From Endomychus coccineus (lineage: Eukaryota; Arthropoda; Insecta; Coleoptera; Endomychidae): 64,000 bases of DNA. Below, in pieces: positions 1 to 11,711 of the stretch. The notes beneath the pieces were generated by a model. It was given only the letters and a program-made list of their open reading frames with translations. It had not been told where the DNA came from and ran no database searches. The stretch spans positions 101,042,010 through 101,106,009 of the forward strand of contig OY294067.1 in assembly GCA_958510875.1 (NCBI GenBank), in the 5' to 3' direction. Position 1 is the first letter of the stretch; every line of letters begins with the position of its first letter. Position numbers and translations under genes: made by a program.

Positions 1-1038
1 TGTCCAATCCGTGTTTTTATTGTTTTTTATGGTATGTAAATTGATACATTCAAGGTAATACTCAGAATCATTACTATCAGACAAGTCAGTGTTAATATTT
101 ATTACATTTACAGACCGACAAAATTTCGCAAAATGATTAAACTTTCTGCACTTTGCACATCGTACACCATATGCAGGGCACTTGAACTTTTCATGATTGT
201 TTCCACAATTGCCACACCTAAAGTAATTGTTAGGATCAGTACTCACATTACGACTGTTGCTCCTTGCCACCTGATTTTCCTGAAAATTTCTTGAAGTGCG
301 CCCTTGTTGACCTGCAGTTCGTAGACTGGAAGTGCTGGGTCTGTTGTTCCAAGAAGTTCGATAATTTTTCCGTGTCGGTTTATTATTACTTAATGATATT
401 TGGTGAATGTCTTCCTGTTCTCCAATGTTGCTACCACAAATATTTTTTAGCTGGATTTTTGTACGTTCTGATGACCTACATATTTCTATAGCTTTTGGAA
501 GTGTCAGATCTTTTGTTCTAAGTAGTCTATCCTTAACTGAAAAATCCATTATTCCCAGTACAATTCGATCTTTAATAAGGCTATCGCATAATGAATCGAA
601 CTCGCATGTGGAACTCAGTTCTCTAAGTTCAGTTACATATTCATCAATTGTTTCATTATCTCGCATGTTGAGGAGAAAAAACATGTGTCGTTCATAGGTC
701 ACATTTTTATGCGGACAGAAATATTCATCAAACTTTTTTACGATTAAGGACGAGTCCATTTTGTTTTCTTGTACCTCAAATGCGAAGTTATTATACACTT
801 TGAGTGCTTTGTCCCCAATTGTGGTTAGTAGAATACTTGCTTGATATTCCGTACTTTCATTAGAAGCTTTGGTTGCTTGTAAATATAATTGAAATTTTTG
901 AATGAAGAATTTCCAGTTATCTGAAAGGCAGCCAGTCCATTGCATTTCAGGGGGTGGTTTCACATTAGTAATATTAGACATTGTAAGTTTTTGCGAAACG
1001 TTTTGTTCACTATCGGTACTACTGTCTGTGTTGGGCAT
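1..1038 (-). CDS. gag: Ty3/Gypsy-type Gag, partial (runs off left edge)
   Basis: An uninterrupted reading frame of 346 codons runs from ATG at 1038 to the window edge with no stop, so the protein, and presumably pol beyond it, continues outside the window. The N-terminal two thirds has the look of a retrotransposon Gag capsid region: a WTG start segment followed by helices with LLTTIGDKA and an Arg/Glu-rich stretch. Two zinc knuckles follow: residues 275-287 (C-x2-C-x3-H-x4-C) and 294-307 (C-x2-C-x4-H-x4-C), joined by the CPAYG linker that I associate with Mag/K02A2.6-like Gypsy elements of insects. A second in-frame ATG lies at 981; the upstream one is chosen because it is open and directly follows the leader. 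The primer-binding site (1120-1132) and a likely LTR lie just upstream. No breaks are visible, so this copy may be young. Gag packages the element RNA into virus-like particles. Lineage assignment is by motif only. Confidence 0.82.
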   Translation of the reverse strand, partial: MPNTDSSTDSEQNVSQKLTMSNITNVKPPPEMQWTGCLSDNWKFFIQKFQLYLQATKASNESTEYQASILLTTIGDKALKVYNNFAFEVQENKMDSSLIVKKFDEYFCPHKNVTYERHMFFLLNMRDNETIDEYVTELRELSSTCEFDSLCDSLIKDRIVLGIMDFSVKDRLLRTKDLTLPKAIEICRSSERTKIQLKNICGSNIGEQEDIHQISLSNNKPTRKNYRTSWNNRPSTSSLRTAGQQGRTSRNFQENQVARSNSRNVSTDPNNYFRCGNCGNNHEKFKCPAYGVRCAKCRKFNHFAKFCRSVNVININTDLSDSNDSEYYLECINLHTIKNNKNTDWT

Positions 1039-1119
1039 GTTAACACACTATTGTTATAGTATTTATTATCACTAGGTACTTTGTAATGCACTAACTAATT
1101 AGCTAACAAATTGTGAATA

Positions 1120-1132
1120 ACCGACTGCGCCA
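1120..1132 (-). promoter_or_regulatory. Primer-binding site, complementary to tRNA-Ser 3' end
   Basis: On the minus strand this reads TGGCGCAGTCGGT. The complement ends in CGACTGC-G-CCA, which is the 3' acceptor end expected for insect tRNA-Ser species that begin GCAGTCG. It sits 81 bases upstream of the gag ATG and directly abuts a TG...CA-type LTR edge, as expected for minus-strand primer binding of a Gypsy element. Confidence 0.65.
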
Positions 1133-1303
1133 TGTGTGGTTTTGGTTGGTTAAATAATATTCACGAATGCCAGATTTGAACTGAACTTTATTTCCTCTTT
1201 TCATCATTTATAAAAACAACTACAGTATAAGAAGTATTATGACTAAAGGTTGCCATACCCTAGGATGCTTACATTATCATCCTGAGTACATGCATATATC
1301 ACA
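1133..1303 (-). repeat. Probable 5' LTR of the left-edge Gypsy element
   Basis: Immediately outside the primer-binding site the sequence starts TGTGTGG on the + strand (CCACACA at the LTR 3' end on the minus strand). A matching CACA at 1300-1303 gives a short LTR with TGTG/CACA ends of about 171 bp; an alternative end at 1290 (GTACA) is equally possible. An AATAAA signal is present on the minus strand near 1185-1195 and a TATAAA-like stretch near 1208-1215. The partner LTR is outside the window, so the outer boundary is inferred. Confidence 0.4.
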
Positions 1304-2004
1304 ATAATCTATCATCAAAAGCTATTTCAAACTGTTATTATAAGCTGTAGGTATGCTTGTTATAAGCTATTTTTAGGCTTAATAAATCTTGTATTTCTGC
1401 ATAGTCCTATTTTTCTTCTCTCCGCTTCATCACTACCAAATTTTTATTGGAAATAACCGAATTATGGTATTCTGTTGTTAAAGAAGTATACAAATACATA
1501 AATTTGTCTGGAAATATATATGTTCCACCTATATCTTTTAATAAGGAATACAGAAACATAGCACCATCTACAATTTCAAAACAAATAATAAATTAGTTAA
1601 AACTGATGGATAAGAAGATATGTACAAAAAAAATTCTCTTTTATGGTTGATTAGATTATTTTTCACCCTTCATGAATATTAGATTAAAAAAATGGTGAAT
1701 GAAAAATATCCAATAAAAATACCTTTGAAGTCAAATAACTCGGAAACAACTTTTTCTCACGGTTATCCTTCAATGTAAAACGAATGAATTGAAATGGTAT
1801 TGACATGATTCATAAAGTTGTATCAACGACAAAATTCTCTTTAATAACTACTTTGTTCCCTACTATAATATTATAAGTTACAGTTATCAGTTCGTCTATT
1901 GAATAATAGATGTCACTAATGTCGCAATTCTAATAGAATAAAGTTTATTTTATTCACTGTAACCCTAAACATTGATTAATTGTATATTAATTAATGCCCT
2001 AAAT
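1304..2004. other. AT-rich intergenic stretch, nothing recognised
   Basis: About 700 bp of AT-rich sequence with many stops in all frames. No coding motif, long repeat arm or RNA gene is visible to me. Confidence 0.5.
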
Positions 2005-2070
2005 AAGAAACAATCACTCTTATGCTCTAAAAATAATTAGAGCACTGAAGACCTTTCAGCTACTATAAGC
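2005..2070. repeat. Half copy of a palindromic MITE
   Basis: The sequence AACAATCACTCTTATGCTC...CACTGAAGACCTTTCAGCTAC resembles the left half of the palindromic repeats at 5552-5682, 32901-33045 and 50638-50780. The right half is missing; the adjacent foldback begins at 2129. Confidence 0.45.
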
Positions 2071-2128
2071 CAACGAGCGTATATGCTTTTATCGGACAAT
2101 ATTTTTCTAAGCGAACTTCTACCTAAAT

Positions 2129-3425
2129 AGACCAGGCGGGGGGGACGAAATAATATGAAAACGTGCATTTTCCGGGCGGTAGCAATGTTTCAATTGATTC
2201 TTATGTATTTTTTGCCGTAGGATACGATTATAGTTACCCGTACTTTGTAAAAGTTGTGCTTCATTTTTTAATTTAACAATTCGTGAAAAAAAATGACTTT
2301 TGTTAACATTTTCCTTTATATCTCCTTTTCTGTGAATTTTTAGCGTCATGCACCTTCTAGTTTTTTGTTCCTTCCATAATTATCTACAAAATGAGATCTG
2401 GTGCGATATCCCAAGTGCCATTGTCAACCTGCAAATTGTGTTGAAAGTTGAAAAAGCGTGTTTTTTTAAACATTCAATATCTCAACAATTAAGATACCTA
2501 GGAGCTTGCAATTCTCAGGATATGTTGATATTATTAAATGAAAGCACCAATCTCAAAACGATCGCTTCTAAACCTCCAGAGTTATTAACGATCAAAATTT
2601 TTTTAGAAGTTTAGTTGCATAATGCGCCAAAGTTGCTGTGATCGTCTGATTTTGATCCAACTGGTCTCAAAAATTCAAAAAAATATTCTAATTTAATATC
2701 CCCTTTGGATTTGAAAAAAAAGTTGATTAGAACCGATTTTATAACTTCGTGAATTAGAAAAAAAAATTATCTCCGCTCCTGTGCATGCTAGGACTTTTTT
2801 TTTCAATTTGAAAAAAAATATCAGCCTTAAAGTTATGCAGACAAGCATCATCCATATTCATTTTTCAAGAAGTTAAATAGTTTTATACGTGTTAAGCAAA
2901 TGGTTATAAAATCGGTTTTGATCAATTTTTTTCAAAAATTCCAACGGGATATTAAATTTGAATATTTTTGTAATTTTTTGAGACCAATTGGATCAGAATC
3001 GAACGATCAAAGCAACTTTGGCGCATTATACAACTAAACTCCGAAAAAAATTTGATCGTTAATAATCGTTGAGGAGCGATCGTTTTGAAATTCGATACAT
3101 TCATTTATATTAGTAATAGCAACATATTCTGAGAATTTTGAGCTCCTACGTATCTTAATTGTTGACATGTTGAAAGTTTAAAAAAACAACTTTCAACGCA
3201 ATTTGCAGGTTAAAATGCCAAAAAAGCGCAGAAGAGGAGGTATAAAGGAAAATGTAAAAAAAAAAGTCATTTTTTTTTCACAAATTGTCAAATTAAAAGA
3301 TTAAGCACAACTTTTACAAAGTACGGGTAACAATAATCGTATCCTACGGCAAAAAATACATAAGAATCAATCGAAACATTGCTACCGCCCGGAAAATGCA
3401 GGCAAAAATCTCTGCCGACTGGTCT
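2129..3425. repeat. Foldback element with very long inverted arms
   Basis: Two arms of roughly 600 bp lie in opposite orientation around a short AT-rich centre near 2790-2880. The outer ends are AGACCAG (2129-2135) and CTGGTCT (3419-3425). Matching inner blocks include the GC-rich TTTTCCGGGCGGTAGCAATG near 2168 and its complement near 3388, the TACGGGTAAC block, and GATCGTTAATAA near 3055 with its complement near 2588. Divergence is moderate with scattered indels, so the element is old. No transposase is encoded; short open frames inside are incidental. The family is not identified. Confidence 0.75.
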
Positions 3426-3454
3426 AAAAATCGAATTTGAAACTGTTTCCAAAG

Positions 3455-3985
3455 GTTTGGTATAGACATGTCGATGATTTTTTCGCGACTATAAGTGAAG
3501 ATTTTGATTTACATGACGCGCAATAACCAATTTGATTCACTAAAATTCACTGTCGAAATAGGAACAGAAGAGCTGCTTCCATTCCTTGATATTAACATTT
3601 GAAAATGTGGTAATCACTTGGTAGTTAACACATATGGAAAACCCACTCAAACAAATAGGTATATTCCTGCGGATACAGTTACACCAATTAATTATGAAAT
3701 AGCTCTATTTAAAAGTCTTGGCCGTAGATTATTAAACACCCTTTTGACCTAACAAAATTATAATCGAATGAGAGATGTGAGGCGTGCACAAAATGGTATG
3801 TGGGCCAAACTAGAAGGAACATTCTAACTCGGTCCAAAAATCATTTTGCCCGTATAAAGAAAAATAATGGTGAGAACATATTTTAAATACAGGTCACACC
3901 ATTTTTCAAGAAAGTTTATCACTTTTAAAACACGAACAATCAACTAGGTAATTTAGAAGGTATAAACGAAAAAGCAATTTATTAA
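3455..3985 (+). pseudogene. Penelope-like element fragment (RT tail plus GIY-YIG endonuclease)
   Basis: Translating across frames gives the end of a Penelope-type reverse transcriptase. A degraded YVDD box (RHVDDFFA, near 3465) is followed in another frame by FDSLKFTVEIG, LLPFLDINI, then a TAG/TGA-interrupted stretch with KPTQTNRYIPAD, typical of the region after the Penelope RT core. A short jump then leads to KWYVGQTRRN (near 3795), the YIG part of the GIY-YIG nuclease. The usual linker between RT and nuclease is partly missing, so this is an internally deleted, frameshifted relic. Penelope-like elements prime at nicked DNA using RT and this nuclease. It abuts the foldback element on its left. 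A relic of the same class lies on the minus strand at 13080-13965. Confidence 0.7.
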
Positions 3986-4828
3986 AATTTTAAAGTAGTA
4001 TCTTGATATTTGGTCAAATAGCGCATTATGGGCAAACATATGGGTACATATGTGTTTCAAATGTTGTATGTTTACCCTCGACTAAGCTTCTGCACCTATA
4101 TTGCCTTTCCCTTTGATATATTCTCATAGTCATATTCTTCCAAATCAAGGCATATCCTTGCTAATTGCGATGATGGGTTTATGATGGCAAATAAATATAC
4201 AAGATTTCTATGAACTGCTTCCACCTGAAACTCATTTTCGTATAAATACGATCTGGACTAATTAATAGTCCAATGGAAAGCTGCCCTACAAGTATCTTTT
4301 CATGCATCCGTAGTTAATACAAATTGTTATTTGTAGATCGATAACTGGCGATTCCAAATTATAAAAGGAGTTTTGGCAATTTTGACCCATTTGAACTGAA
4401 TTTTTTTTCTTGTTAAACTATTGTATCCTTCGCGACGAAGTTAAGCTATATCTAAAAAGAGTCCTAGAGCAGACATTTTTACAACATAATATTTTTCATC
4501 AACTTTGAAAAACTCCGTCTGTTTGGATATTCGTCATGAAATTTGTCCTCACGATAACTCAAAACAAAAGGTCCTATCATATTCAAATTTTCACTCTTCG
4601 GGGACGAACCCTATTGTTTTTCAGAAAAGTCGTGTGATAAACAAACCCTTTCTGAAGGTTTCAATTATAAAAAAAAACGTAAGTCCTAAAGTATACTTTG
4701 AATCGATTCAAAACTTTTACAGTGGATTTACGTTAATTTATAGTTGCTTTAACCCAAATCGTTCAAATTAAAACAATTATTGAAGTGAACTTAAAAATAA
4801 CATCGTACATCAACAAGCTTTAAACAAA
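3986..4828. other. Unannotated AT-rich stretch
   Basis: No supported gene. An 88-codon open frame at 4505-4771 shows no family motif and is not called. Confidence 0.5.
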
Positions 4829-4880
4829 GGCACTGTGGTCTAGGCTCCAGCTTAGTAGAATCGGGTTCGATTGCCAGAAG
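4829..4880 (+). other. tRNA-like scrap (tRNA pseudogene or SINE head)
   Basis: GGCACTGTGGTCTAGGCTCC resembles the D-arm/A-box half of a tRNA, and GGGTTCGATTGCC at 4863-4875 is a good B box. The anticodon arm is too short and the acceptor stem does not close, so it is not a functional tRNA. It may be the 5' end of a tRNA-derived SINE. Confidence 0.35.
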
Positions 4881-5551
4881 CAGAAAATCAGTTTTTGTAC
4901 ATTTTCTTAAGATATTATTGATTTGAATATTATTCAATTGTGTTCATAACTTCCAAAGTATACAGTAGGGTCAGGATCTGCAACTTTTGCGTCAATAGTG
5001 TTTACTAAATGCGAATCAAGAGAGTAACCTTAACTCTGCTAACCCGAAAATGGGTTTGTTATTCATCCAACGCATTATTAGGAACTAACAGATTGCTGAA
5101 TATACAATAATGGGTGTTCAAAGCATATCACACACGTCGCTTTTCCAACTATTTCAGTGAATAAAGTGTGATAGTGCAGCAATGTAGTGCTATATTTTAA
5201 ACTAAATATGGTTTCAGCTTTGATCAGGATGACATTTGATTACTATAGACGGCCTCTCATAAAAGTCTTGATTTTCAAACCATCACGTCCTCTAATTTTC
5301 AAATTATGAGGGAAGTGATACCTGGACTAAAATTGAATCAGTTGTTTATTATATGATTCGGATACGATCCGACGATGTTGCACTGGAGTATTCGAGGGCA
5401 ACTAAGAAATAACTTTATATTAGGTTTGTTTGAGATCTTTCTCCAGAACTCACAGAAGCTGATACACTTGAATAATACTTTGAACAACAAGGCAGGCAAT
5501 ATTATCAAAATTTGATAATAGCTGGCATGAATGAAGAGACCTGATAAGTAC

Positions 5552-5682
5552 GAGAAGATCACCCTAATCCACTAAAAATAATTTTAAAGTACTAAGGACT
5601 TTTCATCTATCAAGCAGCCATCATGAGAGTAAACTGCTTAGTACTTTATTAGTATTTTCATTGTGTAAGGGTGATTATTTCC
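5552..5682. repeat. Palindromic MITE, copy 2
   Basis: The left arm AGAAGATCACCCTAATCCAC continues through ACTAAAAATA...AAAGTACTAAGGAC and is mirrored on the right by CTTAGTACTTTATTAGTATTTTCA...TAAGGGTGATTATTTCC. The whole repeat is nearly palindromic and about 130 bp. Related copies lie at 2005-2070 (half), 32901-33045 and 50638-50780. It sits upstream of the first visible phospholipase exon. Confidence 0.6.
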
Positions 5683-6075
5683 TATATATTAATGTTATAG
5701 TGTATCTACAATTATGAACTATTTTAATGTATGAATAAAGAAGTTCAATAATAACCTGCCGTGATAACTTAAATTCTCCGCTTTTTTTTTGTACTCTTGT
5801 AGTCATCTCGAAACAGATGTGAATGTTCTCTTAGCGAGAAGAGCTGGAAATGTTTATTCACTAATTGAATTCTAAGATCTGAATTGAAACAAATAGATTC
5901 AACAGCAAGGAAGGAGAATACAATAATGTAGAATAGAAAACCGCCAACAATTGTTTCGTCACAGTTACCATAAGCCATAGAGAGAATACAATAATTTTTG
6001 AAATGAAAAATTTGTTCACCGAATGTGCTCGTTGGGAATGTGCTTGTTTGTGTTTCATAGTTATATTTGTTTCAG

Positions 6076-6221
6076 ATGTTTCTGTAAGCTTGAGAATAAA
6101 ACGAACCTTAATGTGTAGATTCCTTCATACAATGTTCTGCACATGTTTTCATAAAAATGGCAACGAAATGGAAACTATTACAAGATTGACTCGAGAATAT
6201 CAGAAGGCCGAAGAAGACCTG
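6076..6221 (+). CDS. Phospholipase B1-like, exon n-2
   Basis: The exon follows a TTTGTTTCAG acceptor and ends at GACCTG before GTGAGT. The upstream ATG at 6003 lies in the intron and is not a start. The exon carries the Cys-rich CRFLHTMFCTCFH segment and the ITRLTREYQKAEEDL helix. Confidence 0.8.
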
Positions 6222-9200
6222 GTGAGTTGCCTGACTTCTCATTGTATTATCGAAAATCTAAATTTTATAAACAAAAAAAAGTTGAAACAATCACGTGAGA
6301 AATAGCCAATATTTTCGCAGGAATTACTGCTTGACGGAACTTTTTATTCAATTGAAACTTATTTCTGCTATAAGATACGTAATTCAAATCTATTGGATTT
6401 GTCCATTTCAATTGATTATACGATTGTAGCTGACCATTCATGCTCTTACAGGAGTATTTACTGTATTATTCTGATATACTTTCCAGTTTTAAATTCCTTC
6501 CCAATGATGAGTCACATTTTGAATTTAGCTACTTTAGATTTCAACCTAGATACGAATCTATTGAATTGAAAACGAAAATATGATTGAACTTTGAAGTTGT
6601 CGGTATTTCAATTGATCAAAATTCCAGTAATATTATTTTCATATGTTTCAGGTGTTTAGTGGCAGATATGATAAGAAAGAAGATTTCACCGTAGTTCTAC
6701 AACCATTTATGAAACTTTTCAATGCTCCAGAAGATCCGTCTCAGCTTTATAATGAAGTTATTGACATATCCTATATAACTCATGACTGTTTCCATTTTTC
6801 TCAGAAAGGGCATGCACTAGGTTCGTATTGAATCGGAAAGTACCTAGCAAGAATCAATTTATTATAATATTTGTTCAAATAACACTACCAGGATATTCCT
6901 TCCATAATGGGGACTGCCATCACGATAGCCAAACAGAAACATCTGTCTTTCTATGAAAATGATTGAATTGTATATTTGAAGTTTCCGCCATATTCGTTAG
7001 ACTTTCACAAAAGCCTCAAATTTGAGATTTCATGGAAAAATCGTTAATCTTAAGAAATTTTCGGACGTTATGTTTTCATCGAAGAATTATGTCGATTTCT
7101 ATTCATATGTCATTATATACTTGTTCTTTGATCTGTCATCATAGTCAACTCTTAATTATCATGTCATGAACAAATGGGTAGGTAATCTATAAGAAACGAA
7201 AATTAAAAAGGAAACCAATCTTGAAATAAGATAGATAAAGAATCACATCCAGTTTAAAGATCCATCGTCGATACCTGGCAAGTTTTGGGTGGCTATGCTT
7301 CTTGATTAAGTTTACTAGATCATTCGTTAAGAATGAGCACCATAGAGCTCACGTGCTGCTCGGACATGTTTATCTTTGCAGTACTGACAAAGGAAGGATC
7401 GCTACCAGCAACTCTGTTCGAATGCTGTAATGAATTCATACCTCAACTTATCGTACTGAGCGAGCCATTATAGTCCAGTCAATGACAGTTTTCACCTCCG
7501 AATTGTTTTAACCGCCACCGATTCTCCTGACGGACGCTTTCTCCCTGGGGTTGGACGTTACCACTTCTCGTGGCTGAAAAGTTTGAAATTCCAAATGTTA
7601 CCACCAATGAAGAGAGTAACGAATTGTGAACATGATTTTGAACGATTTTTCGCAAACAACTTGACGCAAAAAGTGTCCCAATAAAAGTTGAAGGCAACGA
7701 ATAAACGAAGAATATAGTTTCTTACTTATCTCTGGAGGAACAATACTGACTGATATTCATTTTGTTAACCGAAAACAGAAATTCAAGCATTCAAAGTTGA
7801 AGAACTGTGATTCGAAAGCTTGTTGATAGAAAACTCAGGAAATAATTCTCAAACTACCGTAAAGCGGGGCTGCTTCCTGATGATGTTGAGGATTTATTGA
7901 TGCCCCTTTTGTCACACGTAGGTAGAATTTTCGTTCTGAAAAAATATGGAAGCTGTCAATGGAAGGCTTGTCTATGGGCATACCAAAAATGACTTACCAA
8001 CTTCAAATGTTTTCGTAAAAAAGTCACCTATAAAAGTAAAATGGCTATTATCTTAGACTTTTGTTACAATTTAAGATTTTATATTTGGTTGTATGTTGAT
8101 TAGAAAGTAATTATTAAGAGATTACGCTTATTGTGTTCCATGTGGTCAATTCATATAACGAAACGCGTAGTGCCACCTACATTTTCTGTAAAAAGTTAAA
8201 TTTAAGTTGAAGTTCGCTGGTCTTAACGAGGTACGGGTCTGTACAAACCTCCGCACATATTTTCTATGATCGAAGGTAGACACACCGAATCGATAGTAAA
8301 AGCATAGTTGTAGACGTAAGAGTTGTTGTCATGTACTTCATTGCCTCTGCTGTACTTAACACCTTTCAATAATCCATTCATTCACCATGTGTACTTTTCA
8401 CATTTGAAAGGAATATAACCCCCCTTCGAGATATTCATGTCCCCCCATTGGGTAGCCGACCTCTTAATTAAAACGCAAATATCTTGTAAACGGTGAATCT
8501 AATCAAATTTTGCGAGAACACGAGAACAAGAAATAAATAGAATGAGCATTTGTTAAGAATTATACAGTGGTGTAGAAAATAGGGTGACCAAAATGGAACA
8601 ACTATCCCTGTAACTATGCCACAGGACAATTTTGAACATTATTCCTATTCTCAAATGGAAGGTATCTAGTTTAGGAGTGCATGAACCAAATTTGGTCAAA
8701 ATCGCGGTAGAAGTCAGTGAGTCCCGATATTTTGAATCGAATTTTGATGGCTGTATATCCCTTAGGAAGCATTTCTAGCTAAAATTATATCATGCATGTC
8801 GACTTTTTTTTCGGTGTGCTATTGACTGTTGAAGTTTGGCAAATTAACTGTAAGTTGAACAAAGTATTGTAAATAGAATATTTTACATATTCCTTTGAAC
8901 ATATAAACTCAGAGAGCATTCAAAACTGAAGCATGAATAATTTGAATTAAAAAAAACTCATTTTAAAGATAATATTACTTATAAAAACGAGAGTCATCGT
9001 CTTTGCAGGCCACTTGAGCTATGGCCTACGATATTGCACGCACCTGCCCTACAATGAGTAGAGTCGGATGACCTGCAGACTGTTAAACGTCTTCAAGTAG
9101 TTTATTTTGTACGGTTCCCTTGAGATTTGCTCAGGCCTTAGACGTCCTCTCCCACCGCATTGTACACCCAGCCCGTAATAAGTTCACCTGTGTAAAGACC

Positions 9201-11707
9201 CTACACCACTTATAACCTACAGTTTTTTAATATTTTCTAACTATTCTAGCTTCGTCAGTTCTCCTAAATATTTCAGTTGACACATGTTATTTCAAATTGA
9301 AAAATTAAGAAAAAATAATACATGAACAAAAGTTATAACACATGCTGCCAAAGTTTCCCGTCTGATGCACAAGTAGACCTGTTTAACAGTACATAAAAAT
9401 ACCTTTGTAATGCTTTTTTGTTTGTCTCGCTAGGATGGAATATAACAGTGTTATGATGAGAATAATTCCAGTCGCACGCATTTGTCAAGCAAAAAATTAA
9501 ATTGAAGTTGACTGCATTTTCATTAATATTCAAGTTGACCAAATATATTTTTAGTTTCTCGTACTGGGATATTATCAATATTTCAAGATGTTTTGCCGGT
9601 ACAGAATGCATAATTTTTTCAAGATTATAAATGCACCTGCTAGAAATAACAGATGTAGAATCGATTATCTGGATATTGGCTTAGTTACAATATGTATGTT
9701 TATTATGCATAAGTTTCGGATTGTAATGGAAATTTGCTTATTCAGATGCTGGGCATTGCATATCATTGGAAACATGTTAATTTATTATACATGCATATTC
9801 AATGTCAATTGTCTTCGGGGAATTCTATGCTCCAGATTTCATACACATGCTTTTGGGAAACACCTGAATAGTTGAGTAATGGAATGAGGATAAAACTCAG
9901 ATTCAAAACTGTTCAAAAATGGTTTATTCAAACAATTATAGTTTTACTTCGTAACCTGTTTTTTTTCTTCAAAAAATAATTAACATGGAAACTTAAAATT
10001 GATCAGAGATAATTAACCATCAATTTTAGGTACTCTAATCTCGTATACTACAACATGCCTATGTATTTATTCTATTCCCTCAGAGGAATCCAGTGGTTTG
10101 GTTCAAACTCTGCAAAAACCTGCACTAGTTTACCAGTTCATACACTATGTTCGTTGATTAGAAGCACTCTCTCAATCAACGCTATGTTCTACTTTCAACA
10201 CTATCAGCACTACACAAGTTCAAATGCATCTTTGTGTTCCTGTCTTCTAATGATTTCAACACTGCCCAGTAGCTGAGTAGCTTCTGACTTGGTCTCGCCA
10301 CATTTTCGGCAAAGCTTTTGATTTCCTGGGAACGTCCAGTATTTTGATGCCTCTGTGTATATCGACTTTGCGGCGTATTCACAATATTACTTCATTCTGG
10401 AAAATGTTCATTCTGTTGATGTGATAGGATTTTGCACACCGCCAAAGCTGAATTTCAACTGCATTAATTGAGTTCTACTGCTTTCTTTTTTGCGCGTTCC
10501 TTCCAGGTCTGTTTAGTTCCAGAGTCATACCGTGATGCTTTTATTTTCGAAATGTACAGGGACGTTCTCAATTGATTCTGTTCCATTATCCACCTATCTG
10601 TCCATTTATACACTCCTTCATATGCGGTATGTAGTTTTACATAGGATGTTTCTATTATTTTTTTAACTTTTAACAAGGGCATATGTAGCAATAGTTCTAT
10701 TTTCAGCCCAAGGTAGATCACTTGTGTGAAGCACATGATGAACAGGTCCCAGCACGTTACCTTGGCCATAGGTGGTTAACTCCTGAACCATGAATTTGTA
10801 GGGAAAAAATTCACAAAAATTCTAGTGTTTGATCCGGTTGAGAACAAATGTTTGCCACTATCATGTTGGCAAACATAAAAAAGGACATACATAAAAATGA
10901 ATACCGAAAATAAAAAGCTTCTACTTATTTCACTTGATCAACAATTCGCAAGTGAAACAAAAGAAAATCATTATATACTATGCACGGTTACAATTTAACA
11001 TTCTAATCATGTGAGCTGTATAATTCAATGTCATATTTATTACCTCAATAAGTTCTCCGAATCAATCATGTTAAGTACTCCTCATTGAACGAATGAAGCC
11101 GGCATTAATTGTAATCTTTAAACAACGATTTGATAATGTAACATAGTACGTCCACTCCAGATCTTTTAAATTAGCATTCAATGACAAAATTGACGCATTT
11201 ATCTCCAATGAGCATATCAACACTGATTTTCTGGCATTATAATTCTACATTGAATGGAGTCATTGTTGAACAATTATTTGTGGATAGTTTGAACTGACTT
11301 TCAGTGAAAGCTATACATACATATATATATCAAAGGACATTTATAACAAATTTTAGCATAAATTATTGAATGTTTAATGAATATGGTCGTGACTGTATTA
11401 ATTTCCATCGTACTTCTCACAAAAATTAACCTGGAGGGTTTGAATAAAATTGGATCTTCAATTCCACTGATACCACCAGTTTTATTCACACCTGAAAGAG
11501 TTTTTGAATTTCCATCTTCCAGAAATGCTCATCAAATTTGTTTCAGGTGCTAACTTACTTTGGAACAACTTACTAGAACCGGTTGGACGAAAAACCGTGA
11601 AGCGAATAAACAACTTGATGGAAAAGTTTAGATGTCCTACTTCCGAAACTCCATATTTATTCACAAGCAGGAATTCAAAAAAGTTTCTATCAAGAGGTTA
11701 TCAGTGA
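6076..11707 (+). CDS. Phospholipase B1-like gene, last three exons
   Basis: Three exons with good GT-AG junctions join into a continuous frame: 6076-6221, 6652-6820 and 11547-11707. Together they encode the C-terminal part of a phospholipase B1-like GDSL/SGNH lipase, which removes acyl chains from phospholipids, usually as a secreted or membrane-anchored enzyme. Visible hallmarks are CRFLHTMFCTCFH and TREYQKAEEDL (exon 1), SGRYDKKEDFTVVLQPFM and the DCFHF box holding the SGNH catalytic Asp and His (exon 2), and GANLLWNNLLEPVGRKT then CPTSETPYLFTSRNS (exon 3). The GDSL serine block and earlier exons are not found and should lie upstream, possibly outside the window. The protein ends at TGA 11705-11707 without an obvious C-terminal membrane anchor. 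All exon phases agree and there are no internal stops, so this appears to be a live host gene. Confidence 0.85.
6652..6820 (+). CDS. Phospholipase B1-like, exon n-1 (catalytic Asp/His)
   Basis: The acceptor is ATATGTTTCAG; the exon opens GTGTTTAGTGGC in phase 0 and ends in phase 1 before GTTCGT. It encodes the FTVVLQPFM core strand and the HDCFHFSQKGHALG block. The Asp at 6784-6786 and His at 6793-6795 are the expected SGNH catalytic pair. Confidence 0.85.
6821..11546 (+). other. 4.7-kb intron of the phospholipase gene
   Basis: This is bounded by the GTTCGT donor and the TTTGTTTCAG acceptor. It is AT-rich and has no recognisable gene. A more GC-rich patch at 9005-9225 and short minus-strand open frames at 10182-10382 and 10464-10769 show no family motif I know; they may be unrecognised repeat relics. 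Confidence 0.6.
11547..11707 (+). CDS. Phospholipase B1-like, terminal exon
   Basis: It completes the split Gly codon (G|GT) of the previous exon and encodes GANLLWNNLLEPVGRKT, then CPTSETPYLFT. The TGA stop is followed five bases later by a poly(A) signal, marking the gene's 3' end. Confidence 0.85.
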
Positions 11708-11711
11708 TTGG

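Noticed and set aside
2348..2614. 88-codon protein inside the first foldback
   Set aside because: The matching arm at 2870-3200 breaks the frame repeatedly and there is no motif.
4829..4880. Functional tRNA gene
   Set aside because: A B box is present, but the anticodon arm is too short and the acceptor stem does not pair.
6003..6075. ATG 6003 as the start of a 100-codon protein
   Set aside because: A strong acceptor at 6074-6075 and family similarity beginning right after it show this part to be intron.
10182..10769. Two minus-strand open frames (66 and 101 codons) in the phospholipase intron
   Set aside because: No recognisable motif, no splice-consistent join and ordinary length for chance; mentioned only as possible worn repeats.
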